A stretch of 36,383 bases of DNA, taken from contig CAMJPL010000031.1 in assembly GCA_946407735.1 (NCBI GenBank), positions 1-36,383 on the forward strand. Reading direction: 5' to 3'. A program made the position numbers and the translations under genes. Within the stretch, counting starts at the first letter, position 1, and every line of letters starts with the position of its first letter. This DNA is from an uncultured Clostridia bacterium. GTDB taxonomy: Bacteria > Bacillota > Clostridia > Oscillospirales > CAG-272. The notes under the pieces are model-generated. The model had not been told where the DNA came from. It ran no database searches and saw only the letters and a list, made by a program, of their open reading frames with translations. This document shows, piece by piece, positions 22,967 through 31,565 of the stretch.

Positions 22967-24451
22967 TCAGAAGGAGAGTATCTTATCGGCGATATCGGCG
23001 AGCTTCGCTTCGGCCTTTTCGCCGGATTTCGCCCAGAATGTGGTGAATGTGTCGTATTTCTGGAAAAGGTTGGCCGGCATGAAATAGTCGGCGGCGATGG
23101 ATGAGTAGAAGATGAAGCTGATGTCAAGCCTGCAGCCGGAGCAGATTATCTCGAGCATGTCCGCCGAATCGTCGTCGCGGGCATATTTTCTCAGGAGCGC
23201 CACCTCATAGAACTGAGGTATGACGGAGCGGTTGTTCTCGGCGTTCAGCGCTTCGATGATGAGCGAGATGTCCTCCGGCGGGTTTTTCGTCACCTTCAGC
23301 ACCGACTGCACGTCGGTGAAGCAGTGGGTGTAATAGTTCTCCTGAGCCTCGTCGAATTTCGGCAGCGGCAGTATGCCGTACTGCTCGATATCGCGCATCG
23401 CCTGATTCGCGGTGATGTTCAGCGTGTAGAAGCCGAAAAGAGCCATGTCCGAGCCGAGCATCGGGACGAATTCCGCATAGGGATCTATATCCTTCGCGCC
23501 GTAGTACAGGCTGCTGTCCGCCCATACGCTCCTGAGGCGGTCATAGATGTCGCACGTCCTGACGTCGTCCCCGGTAAGATGAGGCACGCCGCTCTCGTCG
23601 TAATACGACAGCTGCCTGCCGAGACCGGTCTGCCATGCCCAGAACGGCTCGGTCGACGTGCCGATGATCCCGAAGCGGTCTTCCTTTCCCATCTTCCCGT
23701 CGCCGTTCATGTCGGCGGACGCCTGACGCCCGTAGCCGGTTATCGCGTCGTAGGTCCATTTCCCGGCCTTCACATCGGCGTAGAAGTCCGGCAGAGAGAG
23801 CGCCTGAGCGACGTTCTTGTTGAAATACACCGCCCATGAGCGCTTTACCGGGCTCAGCGAATACCTTCCGGCGGCGGCGAACAGACGCCCTCCAACCGTC
23901 AGGTTGTCGTTCGCGAACTTCACCCACCACGGCTTGTCAAAGTCCTGATAGGGAAGTGTGTTAAGATCCGTGAAGACGTCCTCGAGTATCCGGCCGCCGG
24001 TGTAGGCCGAGTTCGTTATGACCAGATCGTATTCGCCGCTCCCGCTCATGACGCTGCCGGTGCAGAGCTTCGATATCTCGGCCGTTCCGGCGGAATATCC
24101 CGGCTTTATCAGGTAATCGAGCTTCACGCCGAAGCGCTCCTCGATCTCGGAATTGCGCCGGAAGACGGCGTCGTCGACTATGTCGCCGGTCATCTCGGAG
24201 ACATAATAATCGTTTACCCATTCCTCGGCGGCCGTCAGGATCGTGAAGACCGTCCCGCCGAGATCGGCTTCGGGCAGGCCGTCGCCCGGATCGGCGTCCG
24301 GCGCTTCCGTTTCGGTCTTGGATGTCTGAGAGGCGTCCGATGATGGAAGAGCGGGTGTGACGTCGGATCCTCCGCCGTCCGAGCAGGCCGAGATGATGAG
24401 CGTCAGCGTCAGAAGCGCGGCGAGAGCCGCGGAAAAAGATCCGGATTTCAT
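22967..24451 (-). CDS. Solute-binding lipoprotein 3 (carbohydrate ABC type)
   Basis: A 494-aa lipoprotein with lipobox IISAC (Cys 23), a Ser/Thr/Asp/Glu linker to about residue 60, then the solute-binding fold. The EF-hand-like loop DMNGDGKMGKED is at 247-258, almost the same position as in the other two lipoproteins. LPYQDFDKPWW (about 166-176) and YGILPLPKFDEAQENY match motifs in lipoproteins 1 and 2. It has AGAGGGA before the ATG and a promoter at 24499-24527. It is first in an operon with the propeller glycosidase gene. No permease genes are adjacent. Confidence 0.86.
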   Translation of the reverse strand: MKSGSFSAALAALLTLTLIISACSDGGGSDVTPALPSSDASQTSKTETEAPDADPGDGLPEADLGGTVFTILTAAEEWVNDYYVSEMTGDIVDDAVFRRNSEIEERFGVKLDYLIKPGYSAGTAEISKLCTGSVMSGSGEYDLVITNSAYTGGRILEDVFTDLNTLPYQDFDKPWWVKFANDNLTVGGRLFAAAGRYSLSPVKRSWAVYFNKNVAQALSLPDFYADVKAGKWTYDAITGYGRQASADMNGDGKMGKEDRFGIIGTSTEPFWAWQTGLGRQLSYYDESGVPHLTGDDVRTCDIYDRLRSVWADSSLYYGAKDIDPYAEFVPMLGSDMALFGFYTLNITANQAMRDIEQYGILPLPKFDEAQENYYTHCFTDVQSVLKVTKNPPEDISLIIEALNAENNRSVIPQFYEVALLRKYARDDDSADMLEIICSGCRLDISFIFYSSIAADYFMPANLFQKYDTFTTFWAKSGEKAEAKLADIADKILSF

Positions 24452-24498
24452 GGCTTTGTCCCTCTGTGCGCGCGATAACAGACTGTTATTCTGTCATA

Positions 24499-24527
24499 AT
24501 TGTATCACACATTCGGGTCAAAATCAA
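24499..24527 (-). promoter_or_regulatory. Promoter of the lipoprotein 3 operon
   Basis: Minus strand: TTGATT (24527-24522), 17-bp spacer, TACAAT (24504-24499), with TGA before the -10. Confidence 0.75.
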
Positions 24528-24538
24528 TAGGATATAGC

Positions 24539-24569
24539 AAATACACCGCCGAAAAACGGCGGTGTATTT
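24539..24569 (-). terminator. Terminator of the ABC ATPase-permease gene
   Basis: A perfect 13-bp stem (24539-24551 with 24557-24569), loop of five A/T. It lies 21 bases behind the stop; the T run (TATTTGC) is short. Confidence 0.75.
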
Positions 24570-24589
24570 CAGTCCAGTATATCTTTCCC

Positions 24590-27202
24590 TCACTCCGTTC
24601 TCAGCGCTGTCACCGGATCCTTTCTCGCGGCGGCGCCGGAGGGGATGAGACCGGCTATCAGCGTCAGCACGGTCGAAAGGGCTATCAGCGCGAGCGCTCC
24701 CGAGAGCGGCAGGCGCGCTATCCCGCTCACTCCGGCGAGGCTGTCGATTATCGCGTTGGCTGGGAAGGTGATAAACCACGCGATGCCGACGCCGATGAGA
24801 CCCGAGCAGAAGCCGATGATCGCCGTCTCGGCGTTGAAGACGCGCCTGATGTCGCCCTTCGACGCGCCGACGGCGCGGAGTATGCCGATCTCCTTTGTGC
24901 GCTCGAGCACCGAGATGTATGTGATTATGCCGATCATGAGGCTCGATACCACCAGAGATATCGAGACGAAGGCGATGAGGATGTAGGTTATCATGTTGAT
25001 GATGCGGGTGATGCTGCTCATCATGACGCCGACAAGATCGGTGTAGGTGATGACGTATTCCTCCTCGCCGTTTTCGCGGCATTCGATATTGTACTGCTCT
25101 ATCGCCTCGATCACGGCGTCACGGGCGGCGAACTCGGAGAGATAAAGGTTGATCTGCGTCGGCTCGTCGAGATCGACGGCGCCGAGTGTTTCGATATTGC
25201 TCTCATACGTAGCCGACATTGTGCGGGCGTAGCTCGATATGTACGCCTGGCGCTCGGCCTCGCCCATCGTCATCAGCTGCGCCTGCTGCTCGGGCGACAT
25301 CGAGGCCAAAAGATCGCTCTGATCCCAGCCCTCTGTGTCGACGAACTCCGATCCGGTGAATATGTTTATATCCGGCGAGTCCTTCTGCGCCTTCACGACG
25401 GCGCTGGCGTTTATCTCGTCGATGATCCGAAGAGTCAGCTCCTTTGTGTAGCCGACGGTGCCGTCGAGCGACGTCGCGGCGGCGTCGCTGTTCGGGCGGA
25501 GTATGCCGACGACGGAGATCTCGATGCCGTTTCTCGCCGCTTCCGCCGCGAAATCCTCGTCTCCCGAGCGGTCGCGCCAGATACCGCCGTCCTCTTCGTA
25601 AAGATCGGTCGGTATCACAAGGCGGTATCTCAGCCCCAGTATGTCGTCGTATGTGAAGCTCGCGGCTTCGTATTCGTCCCTGTCCGCTTCGCCGTTCTCC
25701 TCAACTTCCTTCCTTATCTTCTCGTACTCGTCGAGATCCTTGAGGCCGAGAGAGTAGAGGACGAAGTCGGAGATCTCGTTGTTTTCCGACACTATTATGA
25801 CGACCTCGTCGGCTTTTTCCGGCCAGCGGCCGGCGAGGACGTCGTACTGATCGGCGATGACCGAGCTGCTGCCGAGCATTTCCGACCATATCCCGGTGTT
25901 TATCCCCATCAGATTTCCCATGGCGGTCATCCCGGCGATGGTCCCTCTCTGACGCAGAGGCGTCGGGTTTATCCGCGTGGTTCCGTCGTCCGATACAGCG
26001 TAAATGAGCGGATCGACGCCGTAGCCGTAAGAAATGGCCGTCGTGTTCCCCGAGATGCTCTTTCCGTCCTCCGACTCGAGCCATTCCTTGAAATGACGGA
26101 GATCGTTCGAGGATATCTGCACCGATGTGCGCTTCAGCAGATCTCCGACGAAGCCGTTCTGATAGACGAGGCCAGACTCACCCGAATGGCCGGAGGCCTC
26201 GTCGGCCTGCCGCCGCATGATCTCGCGGTTTTCCTCGCTCTGCTCCTCCATGTCGGTCATGTCGAGCGCTTGAGCGGAGATGGTTATCGGGTAGCTGGAA
26301 AGCGTGTCCTCCTCGGTGCGCTTGATGTAGGCGTTGAGACCGCTCGAAAGCGCGAGTATCAGCGCTATGCCGATGATGCCTATGGATCCGGCGAATGAGG
26401 TGAGGACAGTCCTCGCGCGCTTGGTGCCGAGGTTGTTCAGCGACAGCGAAAGCGCCGTCAGAAGCGACATCCTCGTCTTTCTGATCTTTACGCCGGTCTC
26501 GTCCTTGCCCTTTTCGCTCTCCGGGTCATACGGGTCGCTGTCGTCGGTTATCAGGCCGTCGCTTAGTTTGATGATGCGGGTCGAGTACTTTTCGGCGAGC
26601 TCGGGGTTGTGCGTCACCATGATGACGAGGCGGTCTGAAGCGATCTCCTTAAGTATCTCCATGACGGCGATGCCGGTCGCCGAGTCGAGCGCTCCGGTCG
26701 GCTCGTCGGCGAGCAGGATATCCGGGTCGTTCACCAGCGCCCTCGCTATCGCGACGCGCTGCATCTGTCCGCCGGAGAGCTGATTCGGACGCTTTGTCAC
26801 ATGCTCGGAGAGTCCGACCTTATTAAGCGCGTCGAGGGCGCGCTTTTTCCTCTCTGCCGCGCCGACTCCGGCGAGCGTCATGGCGATCTCGACGTTTGAG
26901 AGCACCGACTGATGCGGGATGAGGTTGTAGCTCTGGAAGACGAAGCCGATGGTGTGGTTGCGGTAGGTGTCCCAGTCGCGGTCGGAGTATTTTTTGGTCG
27001 ACACCCCGTTTATGACGAGATCGCCGTCGGTATAGCGGTCGAGACCGCCGATTATGTTGAGCAGCGTCGTCTTGCCTGAGCCGGACGGGCCGAGGATGGA
27101 CACGAACTCGCTCTCGCGGAAGCCGAGAGAGACGCCGCCGAGCGCCGTCGTGACGGTGTCGGCGACTTTATATTTTTTTACGATGTTTTTGAGCTGGAGC
27201 AT
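24590..27202 (-). CDS. ABC transporter, ATPase fused to FtsX-type permease
   Basis: An 870-aa fusion. The ATPase domain (1-225) has Walker A GPSGSGKTT at 38-46, Q-loop Q90, signature LSGGQ at 142-146, Walker B DILLADEPTGALD at 161-173 and switch His 198. A membrane segment at about 262-285 (IGIIGIALILALSSGL) leads into a large extracellular domain (about 290-730). Three closing membrane segments form the FtsX domain, with the conserved ends GILRAVGASKGDIRRVF and DPVTALRTE. This is the MacB-like mechanotransmission class, which does not pump through a channel but moves lipoproteins, peptides or antibiotics or signals across the membrane. No periplasmic partner is expected in Gram-positives. 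It is monocistronic. No ribosome site is visible at the start. Substrate unknown. Confidence 0.92.
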   Translation of the reverse strand: MLQLKNIVKKYKVADTVTTALGGVSLGFRESEFVSILGPSGSGKTTLLNIIGGLDRYTDGDLVINGVSTKKYSDRDWDTYRNHTIGFVFQSYNLIPHQSVLSNVEIAMTLAGVGAAERKKRALDALNKVGLSEHVTKRPNQLSGGQMQRVAIARALVNDPDILLADEPTGALDSATGIAVMEILKEIASDRLVIMVTHNPELAEKYSTRIIKLSDGLITDDSDPYDPESEKGKDETGVKIRKTRMSLLTALSLSLNNLGTKRARTVLTSFAGSIGIIGIALILALSSGLNAYIKRTEEDTLSSYPITISAQALDMTDMEEQSEENREIMRRQADEASGHSGESGLVYQNGFVGDLLKRTSVQISSNDLRHFKEWLESEDGKSISGNTTAISYGYGVDPLIYAVSDDGTTRINPTPLRQRGTIAGMTAMGNLMGINTGIWSEMLGSSSVIADQYDVLAGRWPEKADEVVIIVSENNEISDFVLYSLGLKDLDEYEKIRKEVEENGEADRDEYEAASFTYDDILGLRYRLVIPTDLYEEDGGIWRDRSGDEDFAAEAARNGIEISVVGILRPNSDAAATSLDGTVGYTKELTLRIIDEINASAVVKAQKDSPDINIFTGSEFVDTEGWDQSDLLASMSPEQQAQLMTMGEAERQAYISSYARTMSATYESNIETLGAVDLDEPTQINLYLSEFAARDAVIEAIEQYNIECRENGEEEYVITYTDLVGVMMSSITRIINMITYILIAFVSISLVVSSLMIGIITYISVLERTKEIGILRAVGASKGDIRRVFNAETAIIGFCSGLIGVGIAWFITFPANAIIDSLAGVSGIARLPLSGALALIALSTVLTLIAGLIPSGAAARKDPVTALRTE

Positions 27203-27246
27203 TTGTTTACCGAAAGATGATTAAATACATGAAACATGACCGGTAT

Positions 27247-27255
27247 ATTATACCA
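27247..27255 (-). promoter_or_regulatory. Extended -10 element of the ABC ATPase-permease gene
   Basis: Minus strand TGG-TATAAT (27255-27247). No -35 is found at 17 bp; TTGCAT lies at 19 bp. Confidence 0.55.
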
Positions 27256-27330
27256 CCGAAATATAAATTGAATGCAATCAGTGTTTGAATATATATGACG
27301 GAGCGTGAAAATAATTATATGAACAGAACG

Positions 27331-27360
27331 GCCCGCACAGACGCCGGTGCCTGCGCGGGC
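27331..27360 (-). terminator. Terminator behind the MNT/HEPN pair
   Basis: GCCCGC-A-CAG pairs with CTG-C-GCGGGC (one mismatch), loop ten bases. On the minus strand a T/A-rich stretch follows. Nothing else is seen in 27203-27384. Confidence 0.65.
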
Positions 27361-27384
27361 TTGGGATTTGTCATGCGCGGGAGG

Positions 27385-27795
27385 TCATTCCCAGCTTTCA
27401 TCGGCTTCCTTCAGTTTGGCCGTGAGATCGCTTTCAAGAACCGTGAAGGCGGGGATAAAGGTATCGCGGATGAGAAGGAGAAGTTCGTCGGCTTCCTCCT
27501 CGCTGTATATATGTACGGATGAATTCCGCTTTTTCAGCATGTTGAGCCAGATTTCATGATCGCGGAGAAAGCCGAGCTTGTATCCCATCTGCAGTATCTC
27601 TCTCGGCGAGCCTGTTTCCGCGCCTTCGGCTCCGTGGAGCCGCATGATCTCCTGCAGCGCCTTCCATGAAAGCTCGAAGGTGAGGTTGAACTGACCGATT
27701 ACGCCCGTCCTGTATATCTCATCATCAGCGGCGAACCTGAAATCCGCGCTTCTGAGCACCTTAAGGCATTTCGAAAAATTTTCAAGCTTTTTCAT
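27385..27795 (-). CDS. HEPN-domain protein, HI0074-like partner of nucleotidyltransferase
   Basis: A 136-aa all-helical protein. FNLTFELSWKALQEIM (about 36-51) is the signature of the HI0074 nucleotidyltransferase substrate-binding family, and RNSSVH (90-95) is the R-x4-H motif of HEPN ribonucleases. In MNT/HEPN pairs the HEPN protein is the toxin, an RNase that the nucleotidyltransferase silences by adding AMP groups. HI0074-like members have also been described only as accessory subunits, so toxicity is not certain. It overlaps the nucleotidyltransferase gene by 14 bases and follows it in the same transcript. Confidence 0.88.
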   Translation of the reverse strand: MKKLENFSKCLKVLRSADFRFAADDEIYRTGVIGQFNLTFELSWKALQEIMRLHGAEGAETGSPREILQMGYKLGFLRDHEIWLNMLKKRNSSVHIYSEEEADELLLLIRDTFIPAFTVLESDLTAKLKEADESWE

Positions 27796-28102
27796 AAATC
27801 ACGACCCCGTCGCGCGATATCTCCTTTTCGAGCTCGTCTGACACACCCGAATCGAGGTCGACGATGTCGAACATGAGGAGCGTATGCGCCTTTTCCTTTA
27901 TGTCGAAATAAAAGCCGTCGAAATCGCCGCCTCTGACGGCGATATCTATGTCGCTCCGCTCGCCGTTGTCCTTTCTCGCTCTTGAGCCGAAAAGTATGAC
28001 CTTTTCCACGCCGCGCGCTTCGGCGAAGGCCGAGATGTCGCGGACGACCCGCTGGGGAAGATCGTAGGGAGCGTTTTTCACGTATGCCGGTCTGTCAGTC
28101 AT
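27782..28102 (-). CDS. MNT-type nucleotidyltransferase (antitoxin-like)
   Basis: A 106-aa minimal nucleotidyltransferase. GSRARKDNGERSDID at 39-53 holds the GS motif and the metal-binding Asp pair (D51, D53). It would transfer AMP to the HEPN partner encoded next. The ATG at 28100-28102 shares its last base with the stop of the lipoprotein gene; an in-frame GTG one codon earlier is possible. The unusual point is the position: an MNT/HEPN pair coupled to a 2.8-kb surface lipoprotein gene rather than carrying its own promoter. Confidence 0.9.
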   Translation of the reverse strand: MTDRPAYVKNAPYDLPQRVVRDISAFAEARGVEKVILFGSRARKDNGERSDIDIAVRGGDFDGFYFDIKEKAHTLLMFDIVDLDSGVSDELEKEISRDGVVIYEKA

Positions 28103-30948
28103 CACTGCGCCTCCACTCCGGCGAGAGAGGTGTCGAAAGGCGTGAAGCCGATCTTATACGCCGGGCTCATCGAACCGAGGGTGAAATCGCCGCCGAGCGG
28201 ATCTATGAACAGCGGGTTCTCGATCAGGCAGCCGTCGTAATATCCGGCCATCCGCATCTGCGCCTCGTTCTTCCCGCGGGACATCGGCTCGCCCGCCATA
28301 TCCCAGATGAGATTGCCGAAGTCCTTTACGTTCATGTCGGACGGGACGTGATTGTATATGTCCGCGCCGTTCTGGAGCAGGATGTTGCGCTCGAGGCGGA
28401 AGCTTATGTGATCCTCCTTCCTCGTCACGGCGATGCAGGCGTCGTCGCCGAAGGCGAAGATGTTGTTTATGATGAGGTTTTCCCGCCCGTAGTGCTGGTG
28501 GAAGGCGTTCGCGTTGAAGTCGTAGCAGAGGTTCTCGGTGACGAGGATCCCGGACGAGCCCTCGTCGAGATAGATCCCCCATCCGCCGTAGTCGCGGCAG
28601 TCGATGCCGTGGATGACGTTGCCGCGGAGCACCGTCCTCGCCTGCGGGCCGAGGGTGTATATGCCGCCGAGATCGGAGAGGACGCCCTTGCCGATGTCGT
28701 AGATACGGTTGAAGCTTATCTCGTTGCTGTCGGTGACCGTTTCGGAATATCCCCATGTCCAGCCGCAGGAGACGCCGGTGTAGTAGCCCTCGGATATGTC
28801 GTTGTGCGATATCACGCAGCCGTTTACGTACCTCGCCAGCACACCTATGCCGTCGGCGAAGTCGCGCCCGTAGCCTCGGATGACGTTGTTCCTTATCACG
28901 CAGTCGCGTACGCAGCCTTCAGGCGTGTTCTCTCCGCCGAGATGAACGGCGCCAGATCCGAGATCGGAGAAAAGGCACCGCTCGACCGTAAGGCGGGACA
29001 CGTCCGACACCGCCTTTATCGGATAATAGGCGTCGTGCGAGAAGATGCAGCCGTCAAAGGAGATGTCCGAGCACGACGTCAGCTCGATGACGCCGGGGAG
29101 ATCGGACGCCCCCTGACTCGGGTTGCGGCTGTCCTTCTGCCAGCCGAAGCAGGTGAAGCCTATCCCGCCGAAGGAAAGTCCGGACATGTTTTTTATGACG
29201 AAGGCCTGCTCGGTGCCGCCGAGCCATACCGTCTTGCCCGTCATCGCGCCGTCATCAGGTATGATGTACAGACGGCGGGCGGTCCTGTCGACGTAGAACT
29301 CGCCCGGCTGATTCAGCGCCTCGCGGACGTTCTCGATGCGGAACACCGCCGGTCCGCCGCTGCCGCCGCTCATGAGGTTCATGCTCGTCACGCCGCTTAA
29401 GGTGATCGTCTTCGATGAAGCGTCGAACTCCTTTATCCCGAACCGCTCCTGCTCCCAGTAGTGGTACATAACCATCTGCGCCGAGGCCGGATCCGTCAGC
29501 GCCGGGATGTCCTCGCGGAAGGTGAAGACGCCGCTCCCCTCGAAGGTGGCGTAATCGGAGAGCGATATCGCGCCTGGGATGCCGGAAACGTGATAATACT
29601 CACCTTCCTCCGGGATCATCGAGCCCTCGGGCAGGGAGGCCGGGCTGACGCGGGAGGCCGAAAGCGAGTTGCCGACCGAGGTGATATATACGTCCCTCGG
29701 CGGCTCGATCCCCTCCGGAATGTCGATCGCCCAGCATTTTACGCCGTTTATCTCGGTCTCGGCGAAATCTTCGCCCGAGAGCCTCATGCCGCCGCATATC
29801 GCGGCCCCGCCCTCCGACTCGATATACAGCTTAGATACGCCGAAGTCGTCGCCGTCCATGGTTATCGGCGACGAGAGATACAGCTCATCGTGAAGTCCGG
29901 GGCTGACGGTGATCTTTATGTCATACAGCCCGCGCGAGGCGATGTCCGACGCCTCGGAAAGCGCCGATCTCAGCGACGCCTCGTCTGTCGCCGTCATCTT
30001 CACCGGAGTCAGCTCGGCCCTGCCCTCGAGCGTGTAGGAAAGGCCGATGGAGCCGGAGCCGCCCATGGCGGTGACGAACATGTCGGCGACGGCGGCGTAA
30101 AGCTGAGTGCCGTCGCTGCCGTATATCGACATCAGGCCGCCCTTCGTCTCGATGCGGTAGCCGTCCATCGTCTCGTCGGTGAGGAAGGTTATGACCGGGC
30201 CGGATTTATACGAGTTGTCAATCCTGACATTTACGCCGCAGTTGTCGGCGGCTAGGCGCGCCATAAGCTCCTGCGCCTTTTTCGCCTCCGGGACGCCGAC
30301 GAGGACGTACTCCGACAGCGAATATCCCAGCACCTTCAGGTCGGCGAGAGGATAATCCTCGGTGTGCGACGCGCCTTGTGCCGGGATGGTCTCCGGCCCT
30401 CCGGCGGCGTTTTCGGCGAGCCATGCGCAGGCCTCGGACAGCGCCGCCTCCGAGCCTCCGGCGACGGTGACGAAGCCGGTATCGGGATCATAGCCGACGC
30501 GCCAGTCGCCGAGACGGAGCCCGTTCATCGCCGCGTCGGAGGGGGCGCGGGTGGTCGCGCCGACAAGGATCTCCTTCGCGCTCTCGGGCGCGGTCTCGCC
30601 GCGTCCGAGGAAGTCGGTGCCCAGCTTTATGTCTACTCCGGCGGCCTGAAACGCCTTGCGGAGCGCGACGACCGCCGCGATGACGCCGTCCGAGGCGAAA
30701 TCGGAGCGGATAATGGTGTAGCCGTCCCACGGCCCGGCGGGAGCTGACGGAGCCGCCTCGGTCTCGGCGTCTTCATGCGCCGCCGCCGTCTCGCTTTTTG
30801 CGGATGTTTCGGCGGCGGATACGGCGCTCTCCGCCTCGCCGGTCTTTTCGGCGATCTCCCTTACTGACTCCGAGCAGGAGGGGAGAAAGGCGGAAAGCGC
30901 GATGACGGCCGATATAAACAGTGAAATTAATTTAAAATTATGTTTCAT
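28102..30948 (-). CDS. Large right-handed beta-helix lipoprotein
   Basis: A 948-aa surface lipoprotein. The signal peptide ends in LPSC (Cys at about residue 25), then an Ala/Glu-rich linker (to about 70). An N-terminal domain (about 75-190; SAKEILVGATTR, GLRLGDWRVGYD) resembles the domain found in front of some glucuronidase-like and DUF4838 proteins. After about residue 320 a right-handed beta helix follows. Repeats such as CSDISFDGCIFS, VSRLTVERCLFSDLGS, RDCVIRNNVIRGYG and VNGCVISHNDISEG are typical parallel beta-helix coils with Asn ladders. Related proteins are polysaccharide lyases, hydrolases or binding proteins. AAAGGAGG precedes the ATG and a clear promoter lies upstream. It is the first gene of an operon ending in the MNT/HEPN pair. 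Confidence 0.82.
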   Translation of the reverse strand: MKHNFKLISLFISAVIALSAFLPSCSESVREIAEKTGEAESAVSAAETSAKSETAAAHEDAETEAAPSAPAGPWDGYTIIRSDFASDGVIAAVVALRKAFQAAGVDIKLGTDFLGRGETAPESAKEILVGATTRAPSDAAMNGLRLGDWRVGYDPDTGFVTVAGGSEAALSEACAWLAENAAGGPETIPAQGASHTEDYPLADLKVLGYSLSEYVLVGVPEAKKAQELMARLAADNCGVNVRIDNSYKSGPVITFLTDETMDGYRIETKGGLMSIYGSDGTQLYAAVADMFVTAMGGSGSIGLSYTLEGRAELTPVKMTATDEASLRSALSEASDIASRGLYDIKITVSPGLHDELYLSSPITMDGDDFGVSKLYIESEGGAAICGGMRLSGEDFAETEINGVKCWAIDIPEGIEPPRDVYITSVGNSLSASRVSPASLPEGSMIPEEGEYYHVSGIPGAISLSDYATFEGSGVFTFREDIPALTDPASAQMVMYHYWEQERFGIKEFDASSKTITLSGVTSMNLMSGGSGGPAVFRIENVREALNQPGEFYVDRTARRLYIIPDDGAMTGKTVWLGGTEQAFVIKNMSGLSFGGIGFTCFGWQKDSRNPSQGASDLPGVIELTSCSDISFDGCIFSHDAYYPIKAVSDVSRLTVERCLFSDLGSGAVHLGGENTPEGCVRDCVIRNNVIRGYGRDFADGIGVLARYVNGCVISHNDISEGYYTGVSCGWTWGYSETVTDSNEISFNRIYDIGKGVLSDLGGIYTLGPQARTVLRGNVIHGIDCRDYGGWGIYLDEGSSGILVTENLCYDFNANAFHQHYGRENLIINNIFAFGDDACIAVTRKEDHISFRLERNILLQNGADIYNHVPSDMNVKDFGNLIWDMAGEPMSRGKNEAQMRMAGYYDGCLIENPLFIDPLGGDFTLGSMSPAYKIGFTPFDTSLAGVEAQ

Positions 30949-31035
30949 TATGCCGACCTCCTTTGAGGCCGCTTATACGGATCGTGATCTTTGATCTGCG
31001 CCGACTCCGGCGTCCGCCGTCTGCCGCGCGATATC

Positions 31036-31064
31036 AGTATATCATTTTCCGGGCGTCAAGTCAA
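31036..31064 (-). promoter_or_regulatory. Promoter of the beta-helix lipoprotein operon
   Basis: Minus strand: TTGACT (31064-31059), 17-bp spacer, TATACT (31041-31036) with TGA before the -10. It leaves a leader of about 80 bases in which no riboswitch is recognised. Confidence 0.8.
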
Positions 31065-31110
31065 GGGGGTAAAGGTGAACCGCCCGCCGTGAAGCCGAAA
31101 TACGGAAACA

Positions 31111-31128
31111 GGAGACCTTTCGGTCTCC
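31111..31128 (-). terminator. Probable weak terminator of the His-rich protein gene
   Basis: GGAGACC pairs with GGTCTCC around a four-base loop (GAAA on the minus strand), followed by TGTTTCC. It is short and has a poor T run, but is the only hairpin behind the stop at 31167. Confidence 0.5.
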
Positions 31129-31166
31129 CGTCTCCGCATCATATATCAAGGAAGGGACGCGCTTTA

Positions 31167-31421
31167 TCAGTTTTCGGCGTTCTCGTCGGTCTGGGCTTCC
31201 GGCTTCTCTCCCGGCTTTTCGCCGTGATGTCCGTGATGTCCGTGCTCGCCGTGCTCACCGTGCTCACCGTGACCACCGTGGTCACAGTGACCATGGCCGT
31301 GACCGTGTTTTCCTTCGCCGTCCGGCGGAGGGAGGGGATTGCCGTTTTCGTCCTTCGGTGGCTCCGGCGGCTTCTTTTCATCTTCCGCGGCGGCTTTCTT
31401 TTTGTCGTCTATGTCTATCAT
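31167..31421 (-). CDS. Histidine-rich small protein, probable metal binder
   Basis: An 84-aa protein with no signal peptide or membrane segment. Residues about 1-37 are Lys/Asp/Glu/Pro-rich, then a Gly-His region with 13 histidines and one cysteine in about 30 residues (HGHGHGHCDHGGHGEHGEH, then GHHGHHG), then an acidic tail. Such runs bind nickel, zinc, copper or cobalt, as in Hpn-type storage proteins and the His-rich arms of metallochaperones. No fold is recognised. GAGAGGA lies five bases before the ATG at 31421; an upstream ATG (31436) overlaps that ribosome site and is rejected. A TATAAT lies at about 31474-31479 but the -35 is poor. The neighbours give no hint of the metal. Confidence 0.75.
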   Translation of the reverse strand: MIDIDDKKKAAAEDEKKPPEPPKDENGNPLPPPDGEGKHGHGHGHCDHGGHGEHGEHGEHGHHGHHGEKPGEKPEAQTDENAEN

Positions 31422-31565
31422 CGTTTTCCTCTCCATTCTCGCTGCATTAAGTATGTTTTTTTATCGTGTCTTAATTATACAACAGAAAACTTAAATCAAA
31501 CTTAAAACGAAAAAATAAAAAAACGAAGTCGAAGTTATTTTCATGACCACGCGCTTCCGTTAAAA

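Noticed and set aside
4100..24451. Dockerin (cellulosome) domains in the three solute-binding lipoproteins
   Set aside because: Each has only one EF-hand-like loop in the middle of the binding fold, whereas dockerins have two such repeats in a separate terminal domain.
24500..26398. 632-codon open frame on the plus strand opposite the ABC ATPase-permease gene
   Set aside because: It is antisense to a gene with full ABC motifs. Open antisense frames are expected from the strong G/C third-position bias, and its protein is low-complexity in Arg/Asp/Val/Ala without motifs.
27295..27522. 75-codon plus-strand frame beginning MTERENNYMNR
   Set aside because: It runs over the terminator and the antisense of the HEPN gene; no ribosome site.
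28084..29400. 438-codon plus-strand frame opposite the beta-helix lipoprotein
   Set aside because: Antisense shadow caused by the codon bias of the beta-helix gene; no start signal or family similarity.
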